From assembly GCF_003261575.2 (NCBI RefSeq), contig NZ_CP036175.1:2108001-2172000 (forward strand): 64,000 nucleotides of DNA, given 5' to 3'. The notes beneath the pieces are model-generated. The model was not told the origin of the DNA. It did no database searches and worked only from the letters and a program-made list of their open reading frames with translations. Positions 58,187 through 64,000 of the stretch are shown piece after piece. The stretch comes from Klebsiella huaxiensis (GTDB lineage: Bacteria > Pseudomonadota > Gammaproteobacteria > Enterobacterales > Enterobacteriaceae). Each line of letters begins with the position of its first letter. The stretch's first letter is position 1. The position numbers and the translations under genes are program-made.

Positions 58187-59092
58187 CTATATTTCCATAC
58201 ACTTTTTATCACTTAACCCATCACTGGTTCGCCGCCGCAGATATTCACGTGGCGAACGATATCCCAGTGCACTATGCGGATGCCATTCGTTGTAATGTTC
58301 GAAAGCCTCCACAAGGTTCTTTACCGCTGTTAACCCGTCGGGCTTTGGCATGACGCTGATGTAATCGCGCTTCATCGTCTTCACGAAGCTCTCCGCCATC
58401 CCGTTGCTTTCCGGGCTACGTACCGCCGTATGTTTAGGCTCCAGTCCTACCATTCTGGCGAACTGACGCGTCTGATGAGAACGGTAGGCTGAACCGTTGT
58501 CTGTCAGCCACTCAACGGGGGATGTCGGCAGGCTGTTACCGAAGCGACGCTCCACTGCACCCAGCATGACATCCTGCACGGTTTCACTGTCATATCCACC
58601 GGTACTGGCCGCCCAGTGAAGTGCCTCACGATCGCAACAGTCCAGCGCGAACGTGACCCGCAGTTTTTCACCGTTATCACAGCTGAACTCGAAGCCGTCA
58701 GAGCACCACCGCTGGTTACTTTCTCCAACGGCCACTTTCCCTGTATGCGCCCGTTTCGATGGCGGTATTTCCGGTTTACGCTCAAGCAGCAGCGCATTCT
58801 GACGCATGATGCGGTATACACGTTTGGCATTGATCACCGCCATGTCGTCAGTTTCTGATTGCCTGCGCAGCAGTGCCCATACCCGACGATAACCATAAGT
58901 GGGCAGATCGCTGATAACGGCATGGATACGGGCCAGTGCTTCAGTATCATCAGGCTTGCGCTTGAGCCGACGATCCTGCCAGTCCTTCGACCGACGGGCC
59001 ATGGCATGCAGTTGCGCACGTGACACCCGGAGGCAACGACTGACAAGGCTTATTCGCCATCCTCCGGCAACAAGGGCACGTGCGCTATCCAC
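58187..59092 (-). CDS. IS2-like transposase OrfB (InsD-like)
   Basis: A 301-residue integrase-fold transposase, the same length as IS2 InsD. The DDE catalytic core is visible: RWCSDGFEF, SSPVEWL-like SPVEWLTDNGSAYR and SPESNGMAESFVKTMKRDY. It normally acts as the OrfAB fusion made by -1 frameshifting. An A7G slippery run lies just before its start (complement of 59093-59099). The sequence is related to, but several percent diverged from, E. coli IS2. Confidence 0.92.
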   Translation of the reverse strand: MDSARALVAGGWRISLVSRCLRVSRAQLHAMARRSKDWQDRRLKRKPDDTEALARIHAVISDLPTYGYRRVWALLRRQSETDDMAVINAKRVYRIMRQNALLLERKPEIPPSKRAHTGKVAVGESNQRWCSDGFEFSCDNGEKLRVTFALDCCDREALHWAASTGGYDSETVQDVMLGAVERRFGNSLPTSPVEWLTDNGSAYRSHQTRQFARMVGLEPKHTAVRSPESNGMAESFVKTMKRDYISVMPKPDGLTAVKNLVEAFEHYNEWHPHSALGYRSPREYLRRRTSDGLSDKKCMEI

Positions 59093-59415
59093 TTTTTTTG
59101 TCGACCATATTCAACAGCTTCTTTAAGCAGCTCGTTTTCCATGGTTTTCTTGCCCAGCAGGCGCTGCAGCTCTTTGATTTGCTTCATCGCAGACACCAAC
59201 TCCGACGCGGGCACAACCTGTTCTCCTGCGGCAACGGCTGTGAGGCTGCCTTCCTGATACTGCTTACGCCACAGGAACAGCTGACTGGCAGCGACACCAT
59301 GCTGACGGGCGACCAGCGACACGGTCATTCCGGGCTCAAGGCTCTGCTGAACAATGGCGATTTTTTCCTGAACACTTCGCCGTCTGCGCTTCTCTGGACC
59401 TAAAACATCAATCAT
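59050..59415 (-). CDS. IS2-like OrfA (InsC-like)
   Basis: A 121-residue protein, the InsC length, with an HTH (MTVSLVARQHGVAASQLFLWRKQY) and a leucine-zipper region (MKQIKELQRLLGKKTMENELLKEAVEYG). It begins MIDVLGPEKRRRR as in IS2. It overlaps orfB by 43 bp, across the frameshift site that produces the OrfAB transposase. Confidence 0.92.
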   Translation of the reverse strand: MIDVLGPEKRRRRSVQEKIAIVQQSLEPGMTVSLVARQHGVAASQLFLWRKQYQEGSLTAVAAGEQVVPASELVSAMKQIKELQRLLGKKTMENELLKEAVEYGRQKKWIAHVPLLPEDGE

Positions 59416-59506
59416 CCGGACTCCAACGACTAGTCTAAAAACTAGTATTAAGACTATCACTAACTTAAGTGATACCAACTGTCTGGAGATTCATGGGGCC
59501 AGTCTA

Positions 59507-59511
59507 CATTT
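59507..59511. repeat. Target-site duplication of the IS2-like element (second copy at 58171-58175)
   Basis: CATTT flanks the IS on both sides. On the minus strand it reads AAATG, so the duplication includes the ATG of the TrbM-like gene; a spare start codon with the original ribosome site upstream remains on the far side of the IS. Confidence 0.9.
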
Positions 59512-59569
59512 CAGCCACCGTTATGATTAATGAAAGGTTACATATCTTTGGTTATGTTGTTTGCCAGAG

Positions 59570-60589
59570 TTATTTTCTGAATACCTCTTTCATGCTATTT
59601 AAATGAATTGGTTTAAAGTAAACATTATGCATCCGGCGAACATCGCCGTGTATATCAATACTGACGATGACATCAATGCTTTTAAGCACCTTACGTAACA
59701 GCACATCATAAGGAATATTCCGGCAGTCGGGGTTTTCATAGCAGCGGTCAATAATCCCGTCAATACATTCCGCCGGGCTGCCCGCATGCAGGGAGGTGAT
59801 TAAACCCTCATGCCCGGAACCGACAATTTTCAGCGCATCCCATGCTTCCCGTCCGCGAATTTCCGCCAGTAATATCCGGTCAGGGTTCATCCGGTAGCTG
59901 GCGCGTATCAGTCTGCCAGGTGTGACAATGGCGTTATCCCCGGCATCCGCAGGGTAAAAAAGATGAACATAATTGCCGTGGTGATAAAAGCGGATTTCGG
60001 GGTTATCCTCAATCGTTATTAACCGGAGATGCAGCGGAATATAATGCAGCAGCGTTTTCATATAGGTGGTTTTGCCGGAGCCGGTTTCCCCCACAATAAA
60101 AATCGTTTTTCCGTATTCCACCGCCTTTTCCATAAAGCGGGGAATGTCCCCGCTGTGGTATAACCGTATCAGTGCCTCATCATGACTTTCCGTTTTCTCC
60201 TGACCGCTCACCCGCTGGTAAAATCCCGCATCAATCCATGACTGATGCGTTTTCTGCTCAAACGATGGTTTGCGCAGCGTAACGGACACCGTATGACGTT
60301 CGCTGGCCGGGGGAATAATCACCTGAATACGCTCGCCGGCTCCTGATGTTGCAGAAAGGATCGGCGACGTGTCGTCAATATTATCCTCATGCCAGGAAGC
60401 CAGTGCTCTGGCAAAGGCATGGCACTGACGCAGCGTGACCGGGGAGTCATGTTTTTGCCATTTCCCCCGGATTTTCGTATGCAGTTCACCCGGCCGGTTA
60501 ATGGCAATTTCCGTCAGGCCCTCCTGCGCGAGGAAATCACCAAACAACCGGTTTTTCATAAACTCCAGTGACAGGTTTTCAGTGTTCAT
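59570..60589 (-). CDS. virB11: VirB11-like secretion ATPase
   Basis: A 339-residue hexameric traffic ATPase of the conjugative type IV secretion system. An N-terminal domain (LTEIAINRPGELHTKIRGKW) is followed by Walker A (IFIVGETGSGKTTYM), the Asp box (LITIEDNPEIRF), Walker B (ILLAEIRGREAWD) and the His box (SGHEGLITSLHAGSPAECI). It powers substrate transfer and pilus biogenesis from the cytoplasmic face. It overlaps virB10 by 11 bp and is the last gene before the IS insertion. Confidence 0.93.
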   Translation of the reverse strand: MNTENLSLEFMKNRLFGDFLAQEGLTEIAINRPGELHTKIRGKWQKHDSPVTLRQCHAFARALASWHEDNIDDTSPILSATSGAGERIQVIIPPASERHTVSVTLRKPSFEQKTHQSWIDAGFYQRVSGQEKTESHDEALIRLYHSGDIPRFMEKAVEYGKTIFIVGETGSGKTTYMKTLLHYIPLHLRLITIEDNPEIRFYHHGNYVHLFYPADAGDNAIVTPGRLIRASYRMNPDRILLAEIRGREAWDALKIVGSGHEGLITSLHAGSPAECIDGIIDRCYENPDCRNIPYDVLLRKVLKSIDVIVSIDIHGDVRRMHNVYFKPIHLNSMKEVFRK

Positions 60590-61895
60590 ACCATTTCTTT
60601 TTCAGTCGCAGTTGATAAACAGAGGAAAAATCAATATCCGTGCCGGTCATGATGCCGATCACATCACCCTGGTTCAGGTACATCGTGGGCGGGATACTGA
60701 TGCTGTTTTCCAGCGTCGTTTTCGCCATTTCCGCCGTGGCGGCGCGGGTGTTTTCGGTGTAGTCGGTATTGCGGTCTTTCCCCGGTGCGGCCTCTGACGC
60801 CGCTGCCGCCACGTCCTGCACGGTACTCAGCATCAGGGCGTTGCCGAAACGCTCCCAGAAATGGCTGTCGATCCAGCCCGCAATCCCCGCCTCGCCGAGC
60901 GGGCCGGTGGCCTGCGTATCGGTGAGCGGAATTTGCAGGCTGCCGGGCTCCGGCGTGCGCAGCTCCGTCCACAGCACAAACATCCGGCTGCGCCCGTGTT
61001 GCAGTGCCCCGGTGCGGTAGACGCCACGGGCGACCGTTCCCGCCGGGATCAGCTTCACATGGTTGCTGGCGCTCCAGACATCCTCCCCAATCAGGCAGGA
61101 GATATGGCCGCCGACATCGGACACAAAGCGCCGCATCATCGAACAGGGAATATAACGATCCACCGGGATATAGAGATCAGGATCGAGGCCCAGCCGTCTG
61201 ACGCCGGTGACACGGGCGACGCCCGGATTGTCGCTGTCAACCGTATCCTGCGCGGTTTCCGGTGCGGCGGGATCCGGGCAGCGCAGGCGGCCATCCGCCC
61301 CTCTGACCAGTACCGACCGACAGGACGTGTACGCCGTGGAGACTGGCGGGCTCTCCGACATTCCCGCGCGGTTGCGCGGTTCGCTACGGGACGCGCGGGC
61401 ATTGCCGCCAGCCGTTGTACTGCCGCTGTTCAGCCCGTCTGCCAGTGCTGCCGCTTTGTTCAGGGCGGGCGGCTCTGCTGGCAGGGCGGGTGCGCTGGTG
61501 ACGGTCTGACTGGCCGGGTCTGTGCCTTGCTGTTTGCGCTGTCCGAACAGGCCAAACGGGTTACTGTCCATGCCCAGATTTTTACGCTCATGCTGCGTCG
61601 CCCCGGTGGAGGGCGGCGGTGCGGTGTCGGCTTCCTTCTCATCGCCCCTTTTCAGGGCGCTGAGAAGACGATCGCCGCCGGATGCGAGGGCGATCACCAG
61701 CGCCAGACTCAGCAGGCTGACGATCAGCGTGCGGTGACCGGACGCCTTACGGAAACGGGTCACTTCCGGCTGGCCGGGCGGTGTTTTTTGCTCCGGCGTC
61801 TGCGTCGCCATTGCCGAACGGGCGCGTTCACGGGCTTCCGCTTCCCGCTCTGCGGTGGTTTTTTCCGGTTCGTCCGGGAAAGGTCTGTCAGTCAT
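60579..61895 (-). CDS. virB10: VirB10-like type IV secretion core component
   Basis: A 438-residue protein spanning both membranes. A cytoplasmic N-terminus rich in Glu/Arg is followed by one inner-membrane helix (TLIVSLLSLALVIALASGG, about 55-73), a Pro/Ser/Ala-rich periplasmic linker and the C-terminal VirB10/TrbI domain (YIPVDRYIPCSMMRRFVSDVGGHISCLIGEDVWSAS, KLIPAGTVARGVYR). It overlaps virB9 by 4 bp. GC content is higher than in the cargo region. Confidence 0.93.
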   Translation of the reverse strand: MTDRPFPDEPEKTTAEREAEARERARSAMATQTPEQKTPPGQPEVTRFRKASGHRTLIVSLLSLALVIALASGGDRLLSALKRGDEKEADTAPPPSTGATQHERKNLGMDSNPFGLFGQRKQQGTDPASQTVTSAPALPAEPPALNKAAALADGLNSGSTTAGGNARASRSEPRNRAGMSESPPVSTAYTSCRSVLVRGADGRLRCPDPAAPETAQDTVDSDNPGVARVTGVRRLGLDPDLYIPVDRYIPCSMMRRFVSDVGGHISCLIGEDVWSASNHVKLIPAGTVARGVYRTGALQHGRSRMFVLWTELRTPEPGSLQIPLTDTQATGPLGEAGIAGWIDSHFWERFGNALMLSTVQDVAAAASEAAPGKDRNTDYTENTRAATAEMAKTTLENSISIPPTMYLNQGDVIGIMTGTDIDFSSVYQLRLKKKWYEH

Positions 61896-62782
61896 TTTGC
61901 CTCCAGCGTAACGGACGGTGAAACGGTGTCACTGCGGGTTACCGGGATACGCCCGGATCCGGCGTTTTCCACGCCCACCACCGAGGTGCCGTAACGCAGT
62001 ACCAGTTGCGGCGATGCCGGAACCACCATCACGGTGTAGTTGCCCTGTTGAACTGTCTGCGGCGTGACCGCCTGCTCCTGACCATTAACCACCCGGAAAA
62101 CGGAAGGCAGGGTTTTCGTGGGGGAAAAACCGATATACGCAAAACGACCGTCATCCCAGGTAAAGTCCGGGGCGATGGCGGCGGAACCGGCGGCCACTCG
62201 TTTGCTGTAACGCCAGTTCCGCAGCGAGGCCGGTTGCCGGAATGCTGCCGCTATCCGCTGCCGGTCCAGTGCTTCCTGCTGTCGTTGCTGGCGGGTGGCG
62301 CTGGCGGCAGCGGATTTATTCCGCTGCTCATCAGGATAGTGGTAGCGGATAACAAAGGCCTGAGCGGGTGAGTCGCGGTCCAGCACGTTCAGTTCCAGGC
62401 TGTAATCGCGCTTCGAAGTCACCACGAACAGGTTGGTTTTCCAGTCTTTCTCTGTCGGCAGAAACACCTGACTGATGTTGTTGCCGCTGGCGTCCGTGAC
62501 CGGCTGGGTAATCGGGTTCGGGCTGACGCCCACCCGGTTGTCGCTTTTCGTCACGGTCCAGCCTCTGGGAAAACCCGCCTGCGCATCGATAACGGTTTCA
62601 CCATCGTCAAACACCAGCATGGTGACGTAGCCGGGGCGGGTACGGACGACCGTGGCATTCTGGCTGTTGTACGTGACGTTCTGCATCCGGCTGTCATACG
62701 TGCTGCCGCGTGGTGTCGCCGCGCTCCATGCCACGCATGACGCCAGTAACCCCGTGAGGAGCAGAATGTGTTTCAGCATCAT
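61892..62782 (-). CDS. virB9: VirB9-like outer-membrane core component
   Basis: A 296-residue secreted protein: signal peptide to VAWSAATPRGS, N-terminal VirB9/TrbG domain (QAGFPRGWTVTKSDNRVGVSP, YSLELNVLDRD) and C-terminal domain (DFTWDDGRFAYIGFSPTKTLPSVFRVVNGQEQAV, final GTSVVGVENAGSGRI). With VirB7 and VirB10 it forms the outer-membrane core. It overlaps virB10 and virB8 by 4 bp each. Confidence 0.93.
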   Translation of the reverse strand: MMLKHILLLTGLLASCVAWSAATPRGSTYDSRMQNVTYNSQNATVVRTRPGYVTMLVFDDGETVIDAQAGFPRGWTVTKSDNRVGVSPNPITQPVTDASGNNISQVFLPTEKDWKTNLFVVTSKRDYSLELNVLDRDSPAQAFVIRYHYPDEQRNKSAAASATRQQRQQEALDRQRIAAAFRQPASLRNWRYSKRVAAGSAAIAPDFTWDDGRFAYIGFSPTKTLPSVFRVVNGQEQAVTPQTVQQGNYTVMVVPASPQLVLRYGTSVVGVENAGSGRIPVTRSDTVSPSVTLEAK

Positions 62783-63462
62783 TCCCCCCTCAGCTCTTTA
62801 TCGCGCTGGTAGCTGGTGACGATGAAGCCCAGCGGATTCACTTCACGCTGGCTGTCGGTCAGTTGCTGGTGTGGCACATAGCGGTAAGTGAGACGGATAT
62901 TCCAGACATCCGTTTTCACGGAATTATCGGCAATGCGGCGGATCGTGCGTTTAATTCTCAGGGTCGCCAGATTATCCGGCCCGGTGGCGGGCGCATGCAC
63001 ATTGGAAATAATATCGATATAAACGACATATTCCGCCTTGTTAAAAATTACGTCCGGTGCCTGGTCGCCGTTAAACCAGTCCAGATAGTCCCGGTTCACG
63101 CTGTCGCTGTTAAATAACTGTACGTCGTCATAATCACGCTGAAGGAAGAAATAATTGTATCCCTCGCGGAGTCTGACATAGTGTGCTGCCAGTGAGTGCG
63201 CCAGTGCCTTTTCAGAAGAAATATCCCGCTCCTTCACGCGGGTCATATATTCATAACGCCCGGTCTGTTTATCCACCGACCATAACTCAATGTCGGTGGT
63301 TTTCAGCGGCAGCAGAATAATAATGGCCGCAATCGCCATTGCGGCCAGCATCAGCCCGGCAGCAGCCATCCGCCAGGCGGTTTTTCGGGAACGCTCCTCC
63401 TTTTCCAGCAGGATGGATTCAAAAGAGCGGGAAACATTAACAATGTTCTGAATATCAGACAT
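62779..63462 (-). CDS. virB8: VirB8-like inner-membrane assembly factor
   Basis: A 227-residue bitopic protein: short cytoplasmic N-terminus, one membrane helix (WRMAAAGLMLAAMAIAAIIILLP, about 30-52) and the periplasmic NTF2-like VirB8 domain (RLREGYNYFFLQRDYDDVQLFNSDSVNRDYLDWF, TDVWNIRLTYRYVPHQQLTDSQREVNPLGFIVTSYQRD). It nucleates assembly of the secretion channel. Its ATG overlaps the end of the virB7-like lipoprotein gene by 8 bp. Confidence 0.92.
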   Translation of the reverse strand: MSDIQNIVNVSRSFESILLEKEERSRKTAWRMAAAGLMLAAMAIAAIIILLPLKTTDIELWSVDKQTGRYEYMTRVKERDISSEKALAHSLAAHYVRLREGYNYFFLQRDYDDVQLFNSDSVNRDYLDWFNGDQAPDVIFNKAEYVVYIDIISNVHAPATGPDNLATLRIKRTIRRIADNSVKTDVWNIRLTYRYVPHQQLTDSQREVNPLGFIVTSYQRDKELRGE

Positions 63463-63595
63463 GGTGAGTCAGCTCCTGAATGATTGCGGGGGAATTTACC
63501 GGCTCGGGTTCGCCGGATACCGGCGGAAGGTCGCCCTGATGCCGTGCGCAGCCCGTGAGCACGCACAGCATCAGAAGGAAGATTCTGAATTTCAT
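63455..63595 (-). CDS. virB7: VirB7-like small lipoprotein
   Basis: A 46-residue lipoprotein. It starts MKFRIFLLMLCVLTGC, with a lipobox LTGC and acylated Cys16, followed by a Pro-rich tail (GDLPPVSGEPEPVNSP). VirB7 stabilises VirB9 in the outer membrane, and the position just before virB8 is canonical. The stop overlaps the virB8 ATG. Very short, so the call rests on lipobox and order. Confidence 0.8.
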   Translation of the reverse strand: MKFRIFLLMLCVLTGCARHQGDLPPVSGEPEPVNSPAIIQELTHHV

Positions 63596-63684
63596 GGAAA
63601 CTCCTTATTACAGGGATGCAGGAATGCCGCACCGGTGGCGCAGGCCACGGCGTGACGGGGAAAGGAAATTAACGGTCGGAAGGA

Positions 63685-64000
63685 TTAACGGTGACGCTGC
63701 CGGTTCAGGCGTTTCATGCTTTCGATGGCGGAGGCGCGTTTCTGCCAGGCGTTCACGGTTTTACCCGCGCCTGCGCTGATGAGCCTGCCAGCCACCGTGG
63801 CGGCGGCCATGCCACCTCTGGCGGCCATCCGGGCACCGCCTTTTATACCGGGTCCGGCGAGATCGGCGGATTTGTTCGCCAGTCCGCCCAGGCCACTCAT
63901 GGCTGCGCCCTGCAGTACCGCTTGTACGGCGGCTCCGCTGAGTGCGCTGGCGAGTTTTGCGGAGAACCAGACCACCACACCCGCCGCTGTCCCGGCCAGC
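63685..64000 (-). CDS. virB6: VirB6-like polytopic membrane protein, C-terminal part
   Basis: Partial gene whose 5' end is beyond the right edge; the reading frame stays open to base 64000. The visible 105 residues have a hydrophobic Ala/Gly-rich segment (LAGTAAGVVVWFSAKLASAL), then Gly/Ala-rich stretches and a basic tail ending KRLNRQRHR, typical of VirB6/TrbL C-termini. VirB6 is the polytopic inner-membrane channel component. It precedes virB7 as in ICEKp-type clusters. Confidence 0.75.
   Translation of the reverse strand, partial: LAGTAAGVVVWFSAKLASALSGAAVQAVLQGAAMSGLGGLANKSADLAGPGIKGGARMAARGGMAAATVAGRLISAGAGKTVNAWQKRASAIESMKRLNRQRHR

Larger units (their letters stand above)
58176..59506 (-). 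mobile_element. Complete IS2-like insertion sequence (IS3 family)
   Basis: The element is 1331 bp, the same length as IS2. The complement begins TAGACTGGCCCCATGAATC and the other end is TGGTTTGGCCCCTATATTTCC, both matching IS2 termini with small changes. It encodes orfA and orfB proteins clearly related to InsC and InsD. It is flanked by the 5-bp duplication CATTT (58171-58175 and 59507-59511), the usual IS2 target-site length. Both frames are intact, so it looks recent and active. Confidence 0.93.

Noticed and set aside
60861..61994. 377-codon plus-strand frame across virB10
   Set aside because: Antisense to a clear VirB10 protein, Arg/Gly/Ala-rich low-complexity composition, no domain.
41699..64000. 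Yersiniabactin (HPI) or salmochelin cargo of ICEKp1 type
   Set aside because: No siderophore, NRPS/PKS or rmpA genes appear up to 64 kb. Only the att site, Mob and VirB modules resemble ICEKp.

Overview
The window looks like chromosome from a Klebsiella or Raoultella-type enterobacterium. It carries nac beside cbl and an erfK-type L,D-transpeptidase gene, a fimA-I-C-D-F-G-H operon ending in the Klebsiella-type EAL gene fimK, a yeaR/yoaG pair, an ERIC repeat and tRNA-Asn loci. The genus is inferred from gene content only. About 1-41.7 kb is host chromosome with accessory patches. From 41.7 kb to the right edge the sequence is an integrative conjugative element (ICE) of the ICEKp type inserted at a tRNA-Asn locus.

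Left part (1-13.6 kb): the start of an adenosylhomocysteinase-like gene; an HPP membrane protein; a sugar/inositol-type catabolic operon (MFS porter, Gfo/Idh/MocA dehydrogenase, orphan PTS EIIA, TIM-barrel isomerase) with its LacI regulator and a matching operator palindrome; a tautomerase with a divergent LysR gene; a lipoate-ligase-like gene with an MHS transporter; a periplasmic protein paired with a GGDEF-EAL enzyme; and yeaR/yoaG. From 14.5 to 31.8 kb two chaperone-usher fimbrial clusters point at each other. The first is a four-gene system flanked by two paralogous HTH regulators. The second is type 1 fimbriae (fimA to fimK, minus strand) with a LuxR-type regulator where fimB/fimE and the fimS switch would be expected. 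A MarT/FidL-like membrane regulator pair follows.

From 31.9 to 41.6 kb come an intact tRNA-Asn, nac with a sigma-54 promoter and NtrC-like site, an ERIC element, cbl, ldtA/erfK, a DeoR-manA-hxlA-hxlB (ribulose monophosphate type) operon, an orphan TRAP binding protein, a SnoaL-like protein and a LysR regulator. At 41.66-41.71 kb a tRNA-Asn terminator stands next to only the last 16 bases of a tRNA-Asn. This marks the end of the ICE; the intact tRNA and integrase should lie beyond 64 kb.

The ICE cargo (42.3-52.6 kb) is AT-rich and full of nucleotide-signalling and immunity domains: a SLATT membrane protein with a convergent ThsB-like TIR protein, a nucleoside-deoxyribosyltransferase (NDT)-like/P-loop NTPase, an NDT-like/TPR protein, and a tightly overlapping five-gene operon: PfkB-NDT, TIR-TGT fusion, OGG-type glycosylase, QueC-like enzyme, TIR protein. 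QueC, TGT and OGG are the ancillary genes of type IV CBASS, but no CD-NTase is visible here and TIR domains occupy its place. This is the best candidate for an undescribed system. The conjugation module follows (52.9-64 kb): ArdC, MobC, MobB, an inverted-repeat-rich oriT candidate, a TrbM-like gene whose 5' leader is split by a complete IS2-like element with a 5-bp target duplication, and virB11-10-9-8-7-6 running off the right edge.
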